From contig CP070753.1 in NCBI GenBank assembly GCA_020348765.1, positions 1,221,260 through 1,231,337 of the forward strand: a stretch of 10,078 nt of DNA, read 5' to 3'. The DNA is from Burkholderiales bacterium. Lineage in GTDB: Bacteria > Pseudomonadota > Gammaproteobacteria > Burkholderiales > Burkholderiaceae_E. Shown here piece by piece: positions 1-5,503 of the stretch. Under the pieces are notes generated by a model. It searched no databases and had not been told where the DNA came from. It saw only the letters and a program-made list of their open reading frames with translations. A program made the position numbers and the translations under genes. Every line of letters begins with the position of its first letter. The stretch's first letter is position 1.

Positions 1-773
1 CCGCCTTCGAGCGCGACCAGCGACGGCGTCGCCGCGCGCAGCACGCTGGCGTCGAAGGCGTTGCTGCGGCCGAAGAAGCTTGCCGCGAACGCGGTGCGCG
101 GATGGTCGTAGACCTCGCGCGGCGTGCCGATCTGCTCGATGCGCCCGCGGTTGAGCAGGCAGATTCGATCGGACATGGTCAGCGCCTCTTCCTGGTCGTG
201 CGTGACGAACACCGTCGTCAGCGACAGTGACCGCTGCAGCAGCCGCAGCTCGATGCGCATCGTGTCGCGCAGCTTGGCGTCCAGATTGGATAGCGGCTCG
301 TCGAGCAGCAGCAGCGCCGGGCGCGGTGCGAGCGCGCGCGCCAGCGCCACGCGCTGCTGCTGGCCGCCGGACAACTCGCGCGGGAATCGCGCGCCCAGCT
401 CGCCGAGACGCACCAGTTCCAGCGCCTCTCGCACGCGCGCTGCGATCTCGGCTTCGCCGACGCGCCGCTGGCGCAGTCCGAACGCGACATTCTCGAACAC
501 GCTCATGTGCGGAAAGAGCGCGTAGGACTGGAACACCAGGCCGAGGTTGCGCCGATGCGGCGGCACCCAGGTGACATCGGCGCCGTCGATTCGCACCTGG
601 CCGCGATCCGGTTCGATCAGGCCGGCGGTCGCGCGCAGGATCGTGGTCTTGCCGCAGCCCGACGGCCCGAGCAGCGAGATGAACTCACCGCGCTCGACCC
701 GCAGCGACACGTCGTCGACGGCGACGAACGCGTCGAAGCGCTTGGTCAGTCCGGTGATCTCGAGGGTGGCCAT
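1..773 (-). CDS. ABC transporter ATP-binding protein, PotA-like (partial, C-terminus off the left edge)
   Basis: This is the cytoplasmic ATPase of an ABC importer, most like the spermidine/putrescine and Fe(III)/2-aminoethylphosphonate group (PotA/FbpC). The visible 257 residues hold the whole nucleotide-binding domain. They include Walker A GPSGCGKTT at about residues 36-44, a Q-loop in LVFQSYALFPHMSV, the signature LSGGQQQR, Walker B LLLLDEP followed by the D-loop SNLDAK, and the switch histidine in VTHDQEEA. The reading frame continues past base 1, so the C-terminal TOBE-type regulatory domain usual for this group is not seen. The start is the ATG at 773. No Shine-Dalgarno sequence precedes it, and a strong hairpin sits 10 nt upstream. 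The gene lies 81 bp downstream of a polyamine-type binding protein gene on the same strand, so the two very likely belong to one importer whose permeases are further left. Family assignment is firm; substrate is inference. Confidence 0.95.
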   Translation of the reverse strand, partial: MATLEITGLTKRFDAFVAVDDVSLRVERGEFISLLGPSGCGKTTILRATAGLIEPDRGQVRIDGADVTWVPPHRRNLGLVFQSYALFPHMSVFENVAFGLRQRRVGEAEIAARVREALELVRLGELGARFPRELSGGQQQRVALARALAPRPALLLLDEPLSNLDAKLRDTMRIELRLLQRSLSLTTVFVTHDQEEALTMSDRICLLNRGRIEQIGTPREVYDHPRTAFAASFFGRSNAFDASVLRAATPSLVALEG

Positions 774-783
774 CGGGCGCGGT

Positions 784-837
784 CGCGGCCCGCGCGGAGC
801 GGGCCGCGTTCGCCGGTCGAACCGGCATGCCGCCGGT
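784..837 (-). terminator. Strong hairpins between the binding protein and ATPase genes
   Basis: A perfect 10-bp inverted repeat (784-793 with 799-808, loop GCGGA) is followed by a second structure. In it ACCGGC at 821-826 can pair either with GCCGGT at 812-817 or with GCCGGT at 832-837. No T-run follows on either strand, so this is not a classical intrinsic terminator. In this position, 3' of a binding protein gene and 5' of the rest of the transporter, such stems commonly protect the 3' end of the upstream mRNA or partly attenuate read-through. That gives more binding protein than ATPase. The structure is seen; the role is inferred. Confidence 0.6.
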
Positions 838-854
838 GTGCGGCCAGCGTTCGG

Positions 855-1889
855 TCAGCGTGCGACCTCGCGCTTCCAGCGCTCGGTCCAGCCCGGGCGC
901 ATCTTGGCGATCGCGTCGGTGTCCGGGTACCACAGGTTCTCGTACGAGGCACCGAACGGCACGATCGACTTGACCTTGTCGCTCAGCGAGACCTGCGTGT
1001 TGACCGGACCGGCGTACTTCTTCTCGGCGAAGCACTTCTGGCCTTCGGCCGAGAGCAGCACGTCGATGAACTTCATCGCCAGCGTCTTGTTCTTGGACCC
1101 CTTGGGCACGGAAACCGTGGGCTGAATGCCGACCGCGCCTTCCTTCGGATAGGCGACGGCCACCGGCACGCCCTTGTCCGCGGCCGATCCGGCCCGGTCC
1201 GGGTACCAGGGCGCCATTGCGATCTCGCCGCGCTCGAACAGCTGCACGATCTGGTCGGCCTGCGTGTACAGCATCACGACGTTGGGCATCAGCGCCTTGA
1301 TCGCCGCAAGGCCCGCATCCTGGTTGTCGAGCGAACCGCCCTTCATCCGGTTGACCGCGATCAGGAAGTGCATGCCCGAGGTGCCGGTGATGTCGCCGAT
1401 CGCGATCTTGCCCTTCCACTTCGGGTCGAACAGGTCGTTCCAGGACGTGGGCGGCGGCGACACCATGCTCGGGTTGTACGCGATCACGGTCGCCGCGGTC
1501 ATGAAGTTCACGAACTGCGAGTCGGCATCGAACGCCTGCCTGGCGACCTGCGGATAGCTGGCCAGGCTCTTGAAGTCGAGCGTCTCGAGCAGCCCCTCGG
1601 CCTTGATCTGCTTGGCGATCGAGATGTCCATGTAGGCGACATCGATCTCGGGGTTGCCCTTGGTCGCTCTGATCTTGGCCGCCATGTCGACCGAGCTTCC
1701 AAGCGTCAGGATCGCCTTGGCGCCAGTGGCCTTTTCGAAGGCCTCGACGTGGCAGGTGCGGGTGTCGGCCGCGAACGACCCTCCAAAGGTGCCGATGACG
1801 AGTTCGCCGCTGGCATGTGCGACGCTCGCCGCGCCGAACACGGTCGCGGCCAGTACGAGGCGGGCGCTGCGATGTCCGATGATGGTCAT
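855..1889 (-). CDS. ABC transporter periplasmic substrate-binding protein, PotD/PotF-like
   Basis: This 344-residue extracytoplasmic binding protein belongs to the spermidine/putrescine-type group (SBP type 2 fold). It would deliver its ligand to the ABC importer whose ATPase is encoded next downstream. Residues 1 to about 27 form a signal peptide with a hydrophobic core and a likely cleavage after AHA. The mature protein opens with ELVIGTFGGSFAADT, typical of the family's first beta strand. Further family-like segments are NPEIDVAYMD, TSWNDLFDPKWKGKIAIGD and the C-terminal AMKFIDVLLSAEGQKCFAEK. It has only two cysteines (46 and 286). The ATG at 1889 is preferred over an in-frame ATG at 1904 because AGGAGGAG lies at 1893-1900, just ahead of it. 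Upstream is a 10-bp repeat array, then the MarR gene on the same strand. The ligand could be a polyamine, another amine or an organic acid; sequence alone does not settle it. Confidence 0.93.
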   Translation of the reverse strand: MTIIGHRSARLVLAATVFGAASVAHASGELVIGTFGGSFAADTRTCHVEAFEKATGAKAILTLGSSVDMAAKIRATKGNPEIDVAYMDISIAKQIKAEGLLETLDFKSLASYPQVARQAFDADSQFVNFMTAATVIAYNPSMVSPPPTSWNDLFDPKWKGKIAIGDITGTSGMHFLIAVNRMKGGSLDNQDAGLAAIKALMPNVVMLYTQADQIVQLFERGEIAMAPWYPDRAGSAADKGVPVAVAYPKEGAVGIQPTVSVPKGSKNKTLAMKFIDVLLSAEGQKCFAEKKYAGPVNTQVSLSDKVKSIVPFGASYENLWYPDTDAIAKMRPGWTERWKREVAR

Positions 1890-1892
1890 GGT

Positions 1893-1900
1893 CTCCTCCT
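1893..1900 (-). promoter_or_regulatory. Shine-Dalgarno site of the binding protein gene
   Basis: AGGAGGAG on the minus strand, followed by ACC and the ATG at 1889. It lies inside the alternative reading that starts at 1904, and so decides the start in favour of 1889. Confidence 0.85.
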
Positions 1901-1950
1901 GCATGGGTGCCCGGGTCGGCCCGTGGCGGTAAGAAGCGGTTCGTGCTTCG

Positions 1951-2043
1951 GTTTCGGTGTCTGCCGGTGTCTGCCGGTTTCGATCGGTTTCAAGGGATTT
2001 CTATCGGTTCCCGTCGATGCCCATCGGTGCCTGTCGGTGCCTG
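1951..2043. repeat. Degenerate 10-bp tandem repeat array upstream of the ABC operon
   Basis: From 1951 the plus strand reads as at least nine successive 10-base units with consensus C(T/C)(G/A)TCGGT(T/G)(T/C). Positions 1, 5, 6 and 8 of the unit are almost invariant. The outer units are exact duplications: CGGTGTCTGC at 1955-1964 and 1965-1974, and TCGGTGCCTG at 2024-2033 and 2034-2043. The inner units (for example 1991-2000) are more diverged. The array fills most of the 154-bp gap between the MarR stop and the binding protein start. It shows no sign of coding in any frame. A 10-bp period puts each unit on nearly the same face of the helix, so it could be a phased protein-binding array. It could equally be a decaying microduplication with no role. 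I see no convincing -35/-10 pair in the gap. Confidence 0.8.
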
Positions 2044-2052
2044 TCACGTGAC
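2043..2052. promoter_or_regulatory. Perfect palindrome GTCACGTGAC over the marR-type gene's stop
   Basis: A 10-bp perfect palindrome with a CACGTG core spans the last codons of the MarR-family gene (its TGA is 2044-2046 on the minus strand) and abuts the 10-bp array. It could be a protein-binding half of the array or simply chance. A role is not shown by the sequence. Confidence 0.3.
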
Positions 2053-2616
2053 TGCGGTCCGGTCGCTTGCGGCGCCGTTCGCTGCCCGCTGCGCCCGGCC
2101 GGCGTCGCCGATCCAGGCCAGTGGGTCGCGGTCATGGACCAGCATGCGGCTCAGCAATCCGGCCAGCGCCGCGCGCTCCTGCGGATCGAACATCGCAACC
2201 AGCTGGCGCTCCATGGCCGCATGGTCGGCCATCGCGCGGTCGGCCAGCGCCCGGCCGACGCGCGTGAGCTCGACGATCACGCCGCGTCCGTCGAGCGGAT
2301 CGGCCAGGCGCCGGATCCAGCCCTTGTTCTCGAGCCGAGCCAGCAGATTCGAGGTTCCGCCCGAGCTCAGCAGCAGGGTGTCGGTGAGCTGCGACGGCGA
2401 CATCCGGTACGGCGCGCCGCTCACGCGTAGCGTCGCCAGCACCGCGTAGGACGTGTAGCGCAGCCCGTGCCGGGACAGTGCCGCATTGGCCGCACGCACG
2501 ATGATGTCCTGAAGTCTCAGGATGCGGCCGACCACCGCCTTGCCCGAGCAATCGATGTCCGGGCGCTCGCGGCGCCACTGCGCCATGCCGCGGTCCACGA
2601 CGTCGGGACGCCGCAT
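2044..2616 (-). CDS. MarR-family transcriptional regulator
   Basis: This is a winged helix-turn-helix regulator, probably a homodimeric repressor released by a small ligand, as is usual for MarR proteins. From the ATG at 2616 it has 190 residues. It begins with QWRRERPDID followed by GKAVVGRILRLQDII, a typical N-terminal dimerisation helix. It continues with the recognition region MSPSQLTDTLLLSSGGTSNL, the helix LARLENKGWI, and a wing carrying the conserved D-x-R-G type signature in DPLDGRGVIVELT. The C-terminal helices contain RMLVHDRDPLAWIG. The frame is open much further upstream (to an ATG at 2880). I reject that start because it runs through a palindromic operator and tandem repeats. A GTG at 2661 is a possible alternative; no start has a good Shine-Dalgarno sequence. 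It may regulate itself, the divergent membrane gene, or the ABC operon downstream. Family is sure; target is inferred. Confidence 0.92.
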   Translation of the reverse strand: MRRPDVVDRGMAQWRRERPDIDCSGKAVVGRILRLQDIIVRAANAALSRHGLRYTSYAVLATLRVSGAPYRMSPSQLTDTLLLSSGGTSNLLARLENKGWIRRLADPLDGRGVIVELTRVGRALADRAMADHAAMERQLVAMFDPQERAALAGLLSRMLVHDRDPLAWIGDAGRAQRAANGAASDRTAVT

Positions 2617-2700
2617 CGGGGCGCGGGATCGGGACTGGAGCCTGACGGGGGAGTCGTTCACGGCGTCACGGGCATTGGACTCGGGCACGATAGCACCGAT

Positions 2701-2720
2701 ATAGCTTTTCAGAAAGCTAT
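2701..2720. promoter_or_regulatory. Palindromic operator, probable MarR-type binding site
   Basis: ATAGCTTT at 2701-2708 and AAAGCTAT at 2713-2720 form a perfect 8-bp inverted repeat around TCAG. It is an AT-rich island in GC-rich DNA, about 85 bp upstream of the regulator's ATG at 2616. An operator of about 20 bp with two symmetric half-sites in the divergent promoter region is what MarR dimers usually bind. The palindrome is directly seen; assignment to the adjacent regulator is inference from position. Confidence 0.7.
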
Positions 2721-2747
2721 CCGGCGGCCACAGGCATGCGGGCGCGA

Positions 2748-2786
2748 CAGCCCTGCGGCAGCGGCAGCCCTGCGGCAGCGGCAGCC
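2748..2786. repeat. 17-bp direct tandem repeat, 2.3 copies
   Basis: CAGCCCTGCGGCAGCGG occurs at 2748-2764 and again, identical, at 2765-2781, with a partial third copy CAGCC at 2782-2786. The unit is not a multiple of three. Copy-number change would therefore shift the frame, which argues against this stretch being coding sequence of either neighbour. Confidence 0.8.
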
Positions 2787-2954
2787 ATCGCGTGGCAGCC
2801 GATCGCCGGCGATCGCATCGCGGTTCGGTCGATCCACGACCTGAGTCGAGGCGCTGTCGCGCCATTGACAGCCCATGCACCGGCGCGCAGGCTGGACATG
2901 CTGGCCGTTCTGCGGTCCGGTTCGCGATCGGAAGACGGTTCCTTGACCCGTACC

Positions 2955-3926
2955 ATGCAAAGCACGGAGGCCCGCGGTCTCGCCGGCGGGCGCCAGACCA
3001 GGCTGCGCGCGGCAGCGGCCTGGCTGCGCAGCCTGGTGGTGCTCGGGGTGTGGCTGGCGTTGGTGCTCAAGGCGCACGAGACCTCGCATGCCTACGACTG
3101 GGAGGCTGCCGGCCGGTTCGGGTCTTCGACCGTGCGCGTGTTCGCGGTCGCACTCGGCCTGACCGCGCTCACCCAGCTTGCCCTGCTCAGCCTGCCGCTC
3201 CGGTTTCGGCTCGGCAGGCGCGGTCTGATTCTGCTGTTCGTGTGGTTCCTGCTGGTCGTGTTCGGCCACTCGCTGTCCGACGAGGAGGTCGCGGCAGCGC
3301 GAGCGATGACTGCGGCGGTTCGGGACGCGGTCGGCCCGACCAGTGTGCTCGTGCTGGGGCTGCTGTACGCGGTGGTGCTCGCGGTGCCGTTCGTTCCCGC
3401 CGTGGAGGTCGGCCTGCTGACGATGGCGGTGTTCGGTAAGCCGGGCGCCGCGATCGTGTACCTGGCCACTCTGTTCGGACTGGCCGCGGCTTTCGGAGCC
3501 GGGCGCCTTCTTCCGGCGGGTCTGCTCGAACGGTGGCTCGGCGGACTGACGCGCGCAAAGAACGAATCGCAGTTGCGGGCCGCGCTCGGCGCCCGCGCCG
3601 CGCCGGGCCTGCCGTCGGGCGGGGCGGGCGTGCAGCCGCCGGACCAACCCGGGGGCGGGCTGCGCCGCTACCGATATGTCGTGCTCGGCCTGTTGCTGAA
3701 CACGCCGGGCAACTCGGCCCTGGGAGGCGGCGGTGGCATCGCGTTCGTATGCGGGCTCAGCCGCCGGTTCGGCTGGCGTTCGTTCCTGCTGACCATCGCG
3801 CTGGCAACCTCGCCGGTGCCGCTCCTGGTCCTTGCGGGCGTGCTCGACATCGACCGGATCCTCGAGCGAAGGCGAGTGATCTGTGACACGCTCACGCAGC
3901 TGCAAGCCCTGCTGCCGGGGTTCTGA
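2955..3926 (+). CDS. Multi-pass inner-membrane protein, distantly DedA/VTT-like, function unknown
   Basis: From the ATG at 2955 this is a 323-residue integral membrane protein with about seven hydrophobic segments. Examples are LVVLGVWLALVL, VFAVALGLTALTQLALLSL, LILLFVWFLLVVFG, SVLVLGLLYAVVLAVPF and SFLLTIALATSPVPLLVLAG. Two glycine- and proline-rich stretches, VPFVPAVEVGLLTMAVFG and LLNTPGNSALGGGGGIAFV, resemble the paired re-entrant loops of DedA/TVP38 (VTT) proteins, a lipid-scramblase and transporter-like family. I cannot confirm that membership. A charged loop (about RAKNESQLR to PPDQPGGGL) separates the halves. The start is uncertain: in-frame ATGs at 2736, 2898 and 2955 all lack a good Shine-Dalgarno. 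2955 is chosen because it is closest to the first membrane segment and avoids the 17-bp repeats. It is divergent from the MarR gene and could be its target. Confidence 0.75.
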   Translation: MQSTEARGLAGGRQTRLRAAAAWLRSLVVLGVWLALVLKAHETSHAYDWEAAGRFGSSTVRVFAVALGLTALTQLALLSLPLRFRLGRRGLILLFVWFLLVVFGHSLSDEEVAAARAMTAAVRDAVGPTSVLVLGLLYAVVLAVPFVPAVEVGLLTMAVFGKPGAAIVYLATLFGLAAAFGAGRLLPAGLLERWLGGLTRAKNESQLRAALGARAAPGLPSGGAGVQPPDQPGGGLRRYRYVVLGLLLNTPGNSALGGGGGIAFVCGLSRRFGWRSFLLTIALATSPVPLLVLAGVLDIDRILERRRVICDTLTQLQALLPGF

Positions 3927-4051
3927 AGCGGCGGTGGCCAGGCAGCGGCGACCGCCAGCCGCCGGCGAAGCGCAAGTCCGCAACGCGCCTTGCGCACCAG
4001 CGCCCGGTGCCGAGGAGCGCGCCGGCGCTGCAAGCGTTTCCAACCAGCCAT
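3927..4051. other. Intergenic spacer, no recognised feature
   Basis: The spacer after the membrane protein stop is GC-rich and has only weak stem potential (GGCGGT at 3930-3935 with ACCGCC at 3951-3956). No convincing promoter or terminator is seen, so the DUF1330 gene could be co-transcribed with the membrane gene or have its own promoter. Confidence 0.4.
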
Positions 4052-4061
4052 GGAGGTGAAC

Positions 4062-4349
4062 ATGCCCGCCTATATGATCGCTGACGTTCAGGTCAACGAC
4101 CCGGAGGCCTATCAGGACTATGCCAAAGGGGTGCCAGCGACGGTCGCGGCGCACGGCGGCCGGTATCTCGCGCGCGGTGGCGCCGTGCGCGTGCTCGAGG
4201 GCGGCTGGGCGCCCCGGCGTACCGTGGTGATCGAATTCCCGAGCATGGAGGCACTGACTGCCTGGTACGAGTCGCCCGAGTACCGGCCGCTCAGGGAGTT
4301 GCGCCAACGCGTGGCCGACTCGCGCCTGGTGGCCGTCGAGGGCCTGTGA
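4062..4349 (+). CDS. DUF1330 family protein
   Basis: A 95-residue cytoplasmic protein of the DUF1330 family, a small dimeric ferredoxin-like (alpha-beta barrel) fold related to antibiotic-biosynthesis-monooxygenase-type domains. It matches the family along its full length. It opens with MPAYMIADVQVNDPEAYQDY, then GVPATVAAHGGRYLARGGA, then VLEGGWAPRRTVVIEFPSMEA, and ends with WYESPEYRPLRELRQRVADS and LVAVEGL. The ATG at 4062 is clear: GGAGG at 4052-4056 sits 5 nt upstream, so the longer in-frame reading from 3990 is rejected. The biochemical role of DUF1330 proteins is not established and I do not propose one. The gene converges on the TRAP binding protein gene, with a long palindrome between them. 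Confidence 0.93.
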   Translation: MPAYMIADVQVNDPEAYQDYAKGVPATVAAHGGRYLARGGAVRVLEGGWAPRRTVVIEFPSMEALTAWYESPEYRPLRELRQRVADSRLVAVEGL

Positions 4350-4357
4350 GGCGGAGA

Positions 4358-4381
4358 CGGACATCGCCGCGGCGATGTCCG
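4358..4381. terminator. 24-nt perfectly self-complementary sequence between convergent genes
   Basis: Arms at 4358-4368 and 4371-4381 are exact reverse complements around a GC centre, which is itself self-complementary. As RNA it would form a roughly 10-bp GC-rich stem with a tight loop on either strand. It lies 8 nt past the DUF1330 stop (4349) and 16 nt beyond the TRAP binding protein stop (4398). It therefore probably serves as a bidirectional terminator or mRNA 3' end for both genes. No U-run is present. Confidence 0.7.
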
Positions 4382-4397
4382 CCTGCACGAGGCGCCG

Positions 4398-5417
4398 TCA
4401 GTTTTCCTTCAGGGCCTGCAGGAACGCGTCGAGCACCTGCGTGCCGGGCTGACCACGATCGTCGAGCTGCTTGGCCCAGCGCGTGCCCACCGGGCTCAGC
4501 AGGTCCTTGATCCTGGCCTTGTCCCCGGCTGGCAGATCCACGAACTGGATTCCGGCGGCCTTCAGGCGCTCGATCGCCGGCTTCATGTCATCGCCCATCT
4601 TGTTGCATGCGTGCAGGCTGGTCTCGACCGCCACGCGGTCCATGATGCCGCGAATGTCGGCCGGCAGACTGTTCCACTTGCGCTCGCTGATCACGTACGA
4701 GGACGCGAAGCTGCCGAAGTTCATGCCGATGGTCGAGTACTTGACATGCTCTTGCAGCTTGTACTGCTCGAGCGACGGCAGCGGAAAGACGAGCCCGTCG
4801 AGCGTGCCGCGCGCCATCGATTCGTAGATCTCGGGACCGGCGATCCGAACCGGCACCGCGCCGAGGGACTCGATCGAGATCACCTGCAGGCCGCCGCCGG
4901 TGCGCAGCTTCTGGCCCTTGAAGCTCTCGAGGCCCGTGATCGGCGTGCGCAGCAGGATCTGGTAGGGCGGCAGCATCATTGCGATCAGCAGCCGCACCTT
5001 GTTCGGCGCGTACTCCTTCTCGCGCAGGATGCCGTCGCGCGCCAGCTTCAGGAACGCGCGCGTGCCCTCGCACGGATGCGAGAAGGTGCCGGGCAGCTCG
5101 GCCACCGCACCCAGCGGCAGGGCGTCCGAGACGTAGGCCGGCGCCGCGAAGCCGATGTCGGTGACCCCCGACAGGGTCAGCTTCAGCATGTCCTTGGCCT
5201 TGCCCAGCTGCTGCGCCGGGAAGTACTCGAACTTGACCCGGCCGTTGGTGCGCCGCGTGACCTCGTCCATGAAGTAGCGCGCGGTCATCGCGGCAGACGG
5301 CGAATTGGCCGGGTAATGGTCGGCGACGCGCAGCGTGATCTCCTGCGCGGATGCCGCACCCGTGCCGAACTGGGCCGCGATCGCAGCGGCCAGCATTGCC
5401 TTCAGAGTCCTCTTCAT
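4398..5417 (-). CDS. dctP: TRAP transporter periplasmic substrate-binding protein (DctP family)
   Basis: A 339-residue extracytoplasmic receptor of a tripartite ATP-independent periplasmic (TRAP) transporter. It captures a ligand, usually an organic acid, for the DctQ/DctM permease. Residues 1-24 form a signal peptide with likely cleavage at ASA-Q. Family-like segments are ITLRVADHYPANSPSA (mature N-terminus), PAQQLGKAKDMLKLTLSGVTD, and FKGQKLRTGGGLQ with Arg172 at the position that normally binds the ligand carboxylate. PEIYESMARGTLDGLVFPL is the usual (E/A)-Y-x-A-(L/M)-x-x-G-x-x-D-G region. The start at 5417 is set by GGAGGAGG at 5424-5431, 6 nt upstream; the open frame to 5462 is not used. 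It is last in the order dctQ-dctM-dctP, 86 bp after dctM. Cysteines 116 and 271 could pair in the periplasm. The ligand is not predictable from what is visible. Confidence 0.95.
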   Translation of the reverse strand: MKRTLKAMLAAAIAAQFGTGAASAQEITLRVADHYPANSPSAAMTARYFMDEVTRRTNGRVKFEYFPAQQLGKAKDMLKLTLSGVTDIGFAAPAYVSDALPLGAVAELPGTFSHPCEGTRAFLKLARDGILREKEYAPNKVRLLIAMMLPPYQILLRTPITGLESFKGQKLRTGGGLQVISIESLGAVPVRIAGPEIYESMARGTLDGLVFPLPSLEQYKLQEHVKYSTIGMNFGSFASSYVISERKWNSLPADIRGIMDRVAVETSLHACNKMGDDMKPAIERLKAAGIQFVDLPAGDKARIKDLLSPVGTRWAKQLDDRGQPGTQVLDAFLQALKEN

Positions 5418-5423
5418 GATCGA

Positions 5424-5431
5424 CCTCCTCC
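5424..5431 (-). promoter_or_regulatory. Strong Shine-Dalgarno site of dctP
   Basis: GGAGGAGG on the minus strand, 6 nt ahead of the ATG at 5417. It is much stronger than the sites before dctM and dctQ, which fits the need for more binding protein than permease. Confidence 0.85.
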
Positions 5432-5469
5432 GTGTGGACCTCCAAAACGGCGCCGTGCGCACGCCAGAC

Positions 5470-5491
5470 GCACGTCACCGGTGACGCGTGC
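5470..5491. terminator. Hairpin in the dctM-dctP gap
   Basis: CGTCACCGGTGACG at 5473-5486 is a perfect 14-bp palindrome. With a 2-nt bulge the pairing extends to GCACG (5470-5474) with CGTGC (5487-5491). It sits just after the dctM stop at 5504. No U-run follows. It may protect an mRNA end, partly attenuate read-through, or be a protein site; the sequence does not decide. Confidence 0.45.
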
Positions 5492-5503
5492 AGATCTCGG
5501 TCT

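Larger units (their letters stand above)
2617..2954. other. Divergent intergenic region between the regulator and membrane protein genes
   Basis: About 340 bases without a convincing gene, depending on which starts are used. It holds the 2701-2720 palindrome, a 17-bp tandem repeat (2748-2786) and a 14-bp perfect palindrome GATCGCCGGCGATC at 2801-2814. On the minus strand, TGC plus TATCGT (2687-2695) could be an extended -10 for the regulator. On the plus strand, TTGGAC (2675-2680) with GATATA or TATAGC near 2698-2705 is a weak promoter candidate overlapping the palindrome. Some of the right-hand part may encode the N-terminus of the membrane protein if an earlier start is used. Confidence 0.5.

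Noticed and set aside
1951..2050. Possible CRISPR array at the 10-bp repeats
   Set aside because: The units are only 10 bp and contiguous without spacers, and there are no cas genes, so it is a tandem array and not CRISPR.
507..2051. A 514-codon open frame on the plus strand
   Set aside because: It is antisense to the ABC ATPase and binding protein genes and runs through their intergenic hairpins and the 10-bp array. Both opposing genes have unmistakable family motifs.
2617..2880. N-terminal extension of the MarR protein from an ATG at 2880
   Set aside because: The extension crosses the palindromic operator and the 17-bp repeats, and its residues do not resemble MarR proteins. The usual MarR N-terminus begins near the ATG at 2616.
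2709..4388. A 559-codon open frame on the minus strand
   Set aside because: It is antisense to the membrane protein and DUF1330 genes. Its product is hydrophilic low-complexity sequence, and the opposite strand has coherent membrane segments and a clear DUF1330 protein with a ribosome binding site.
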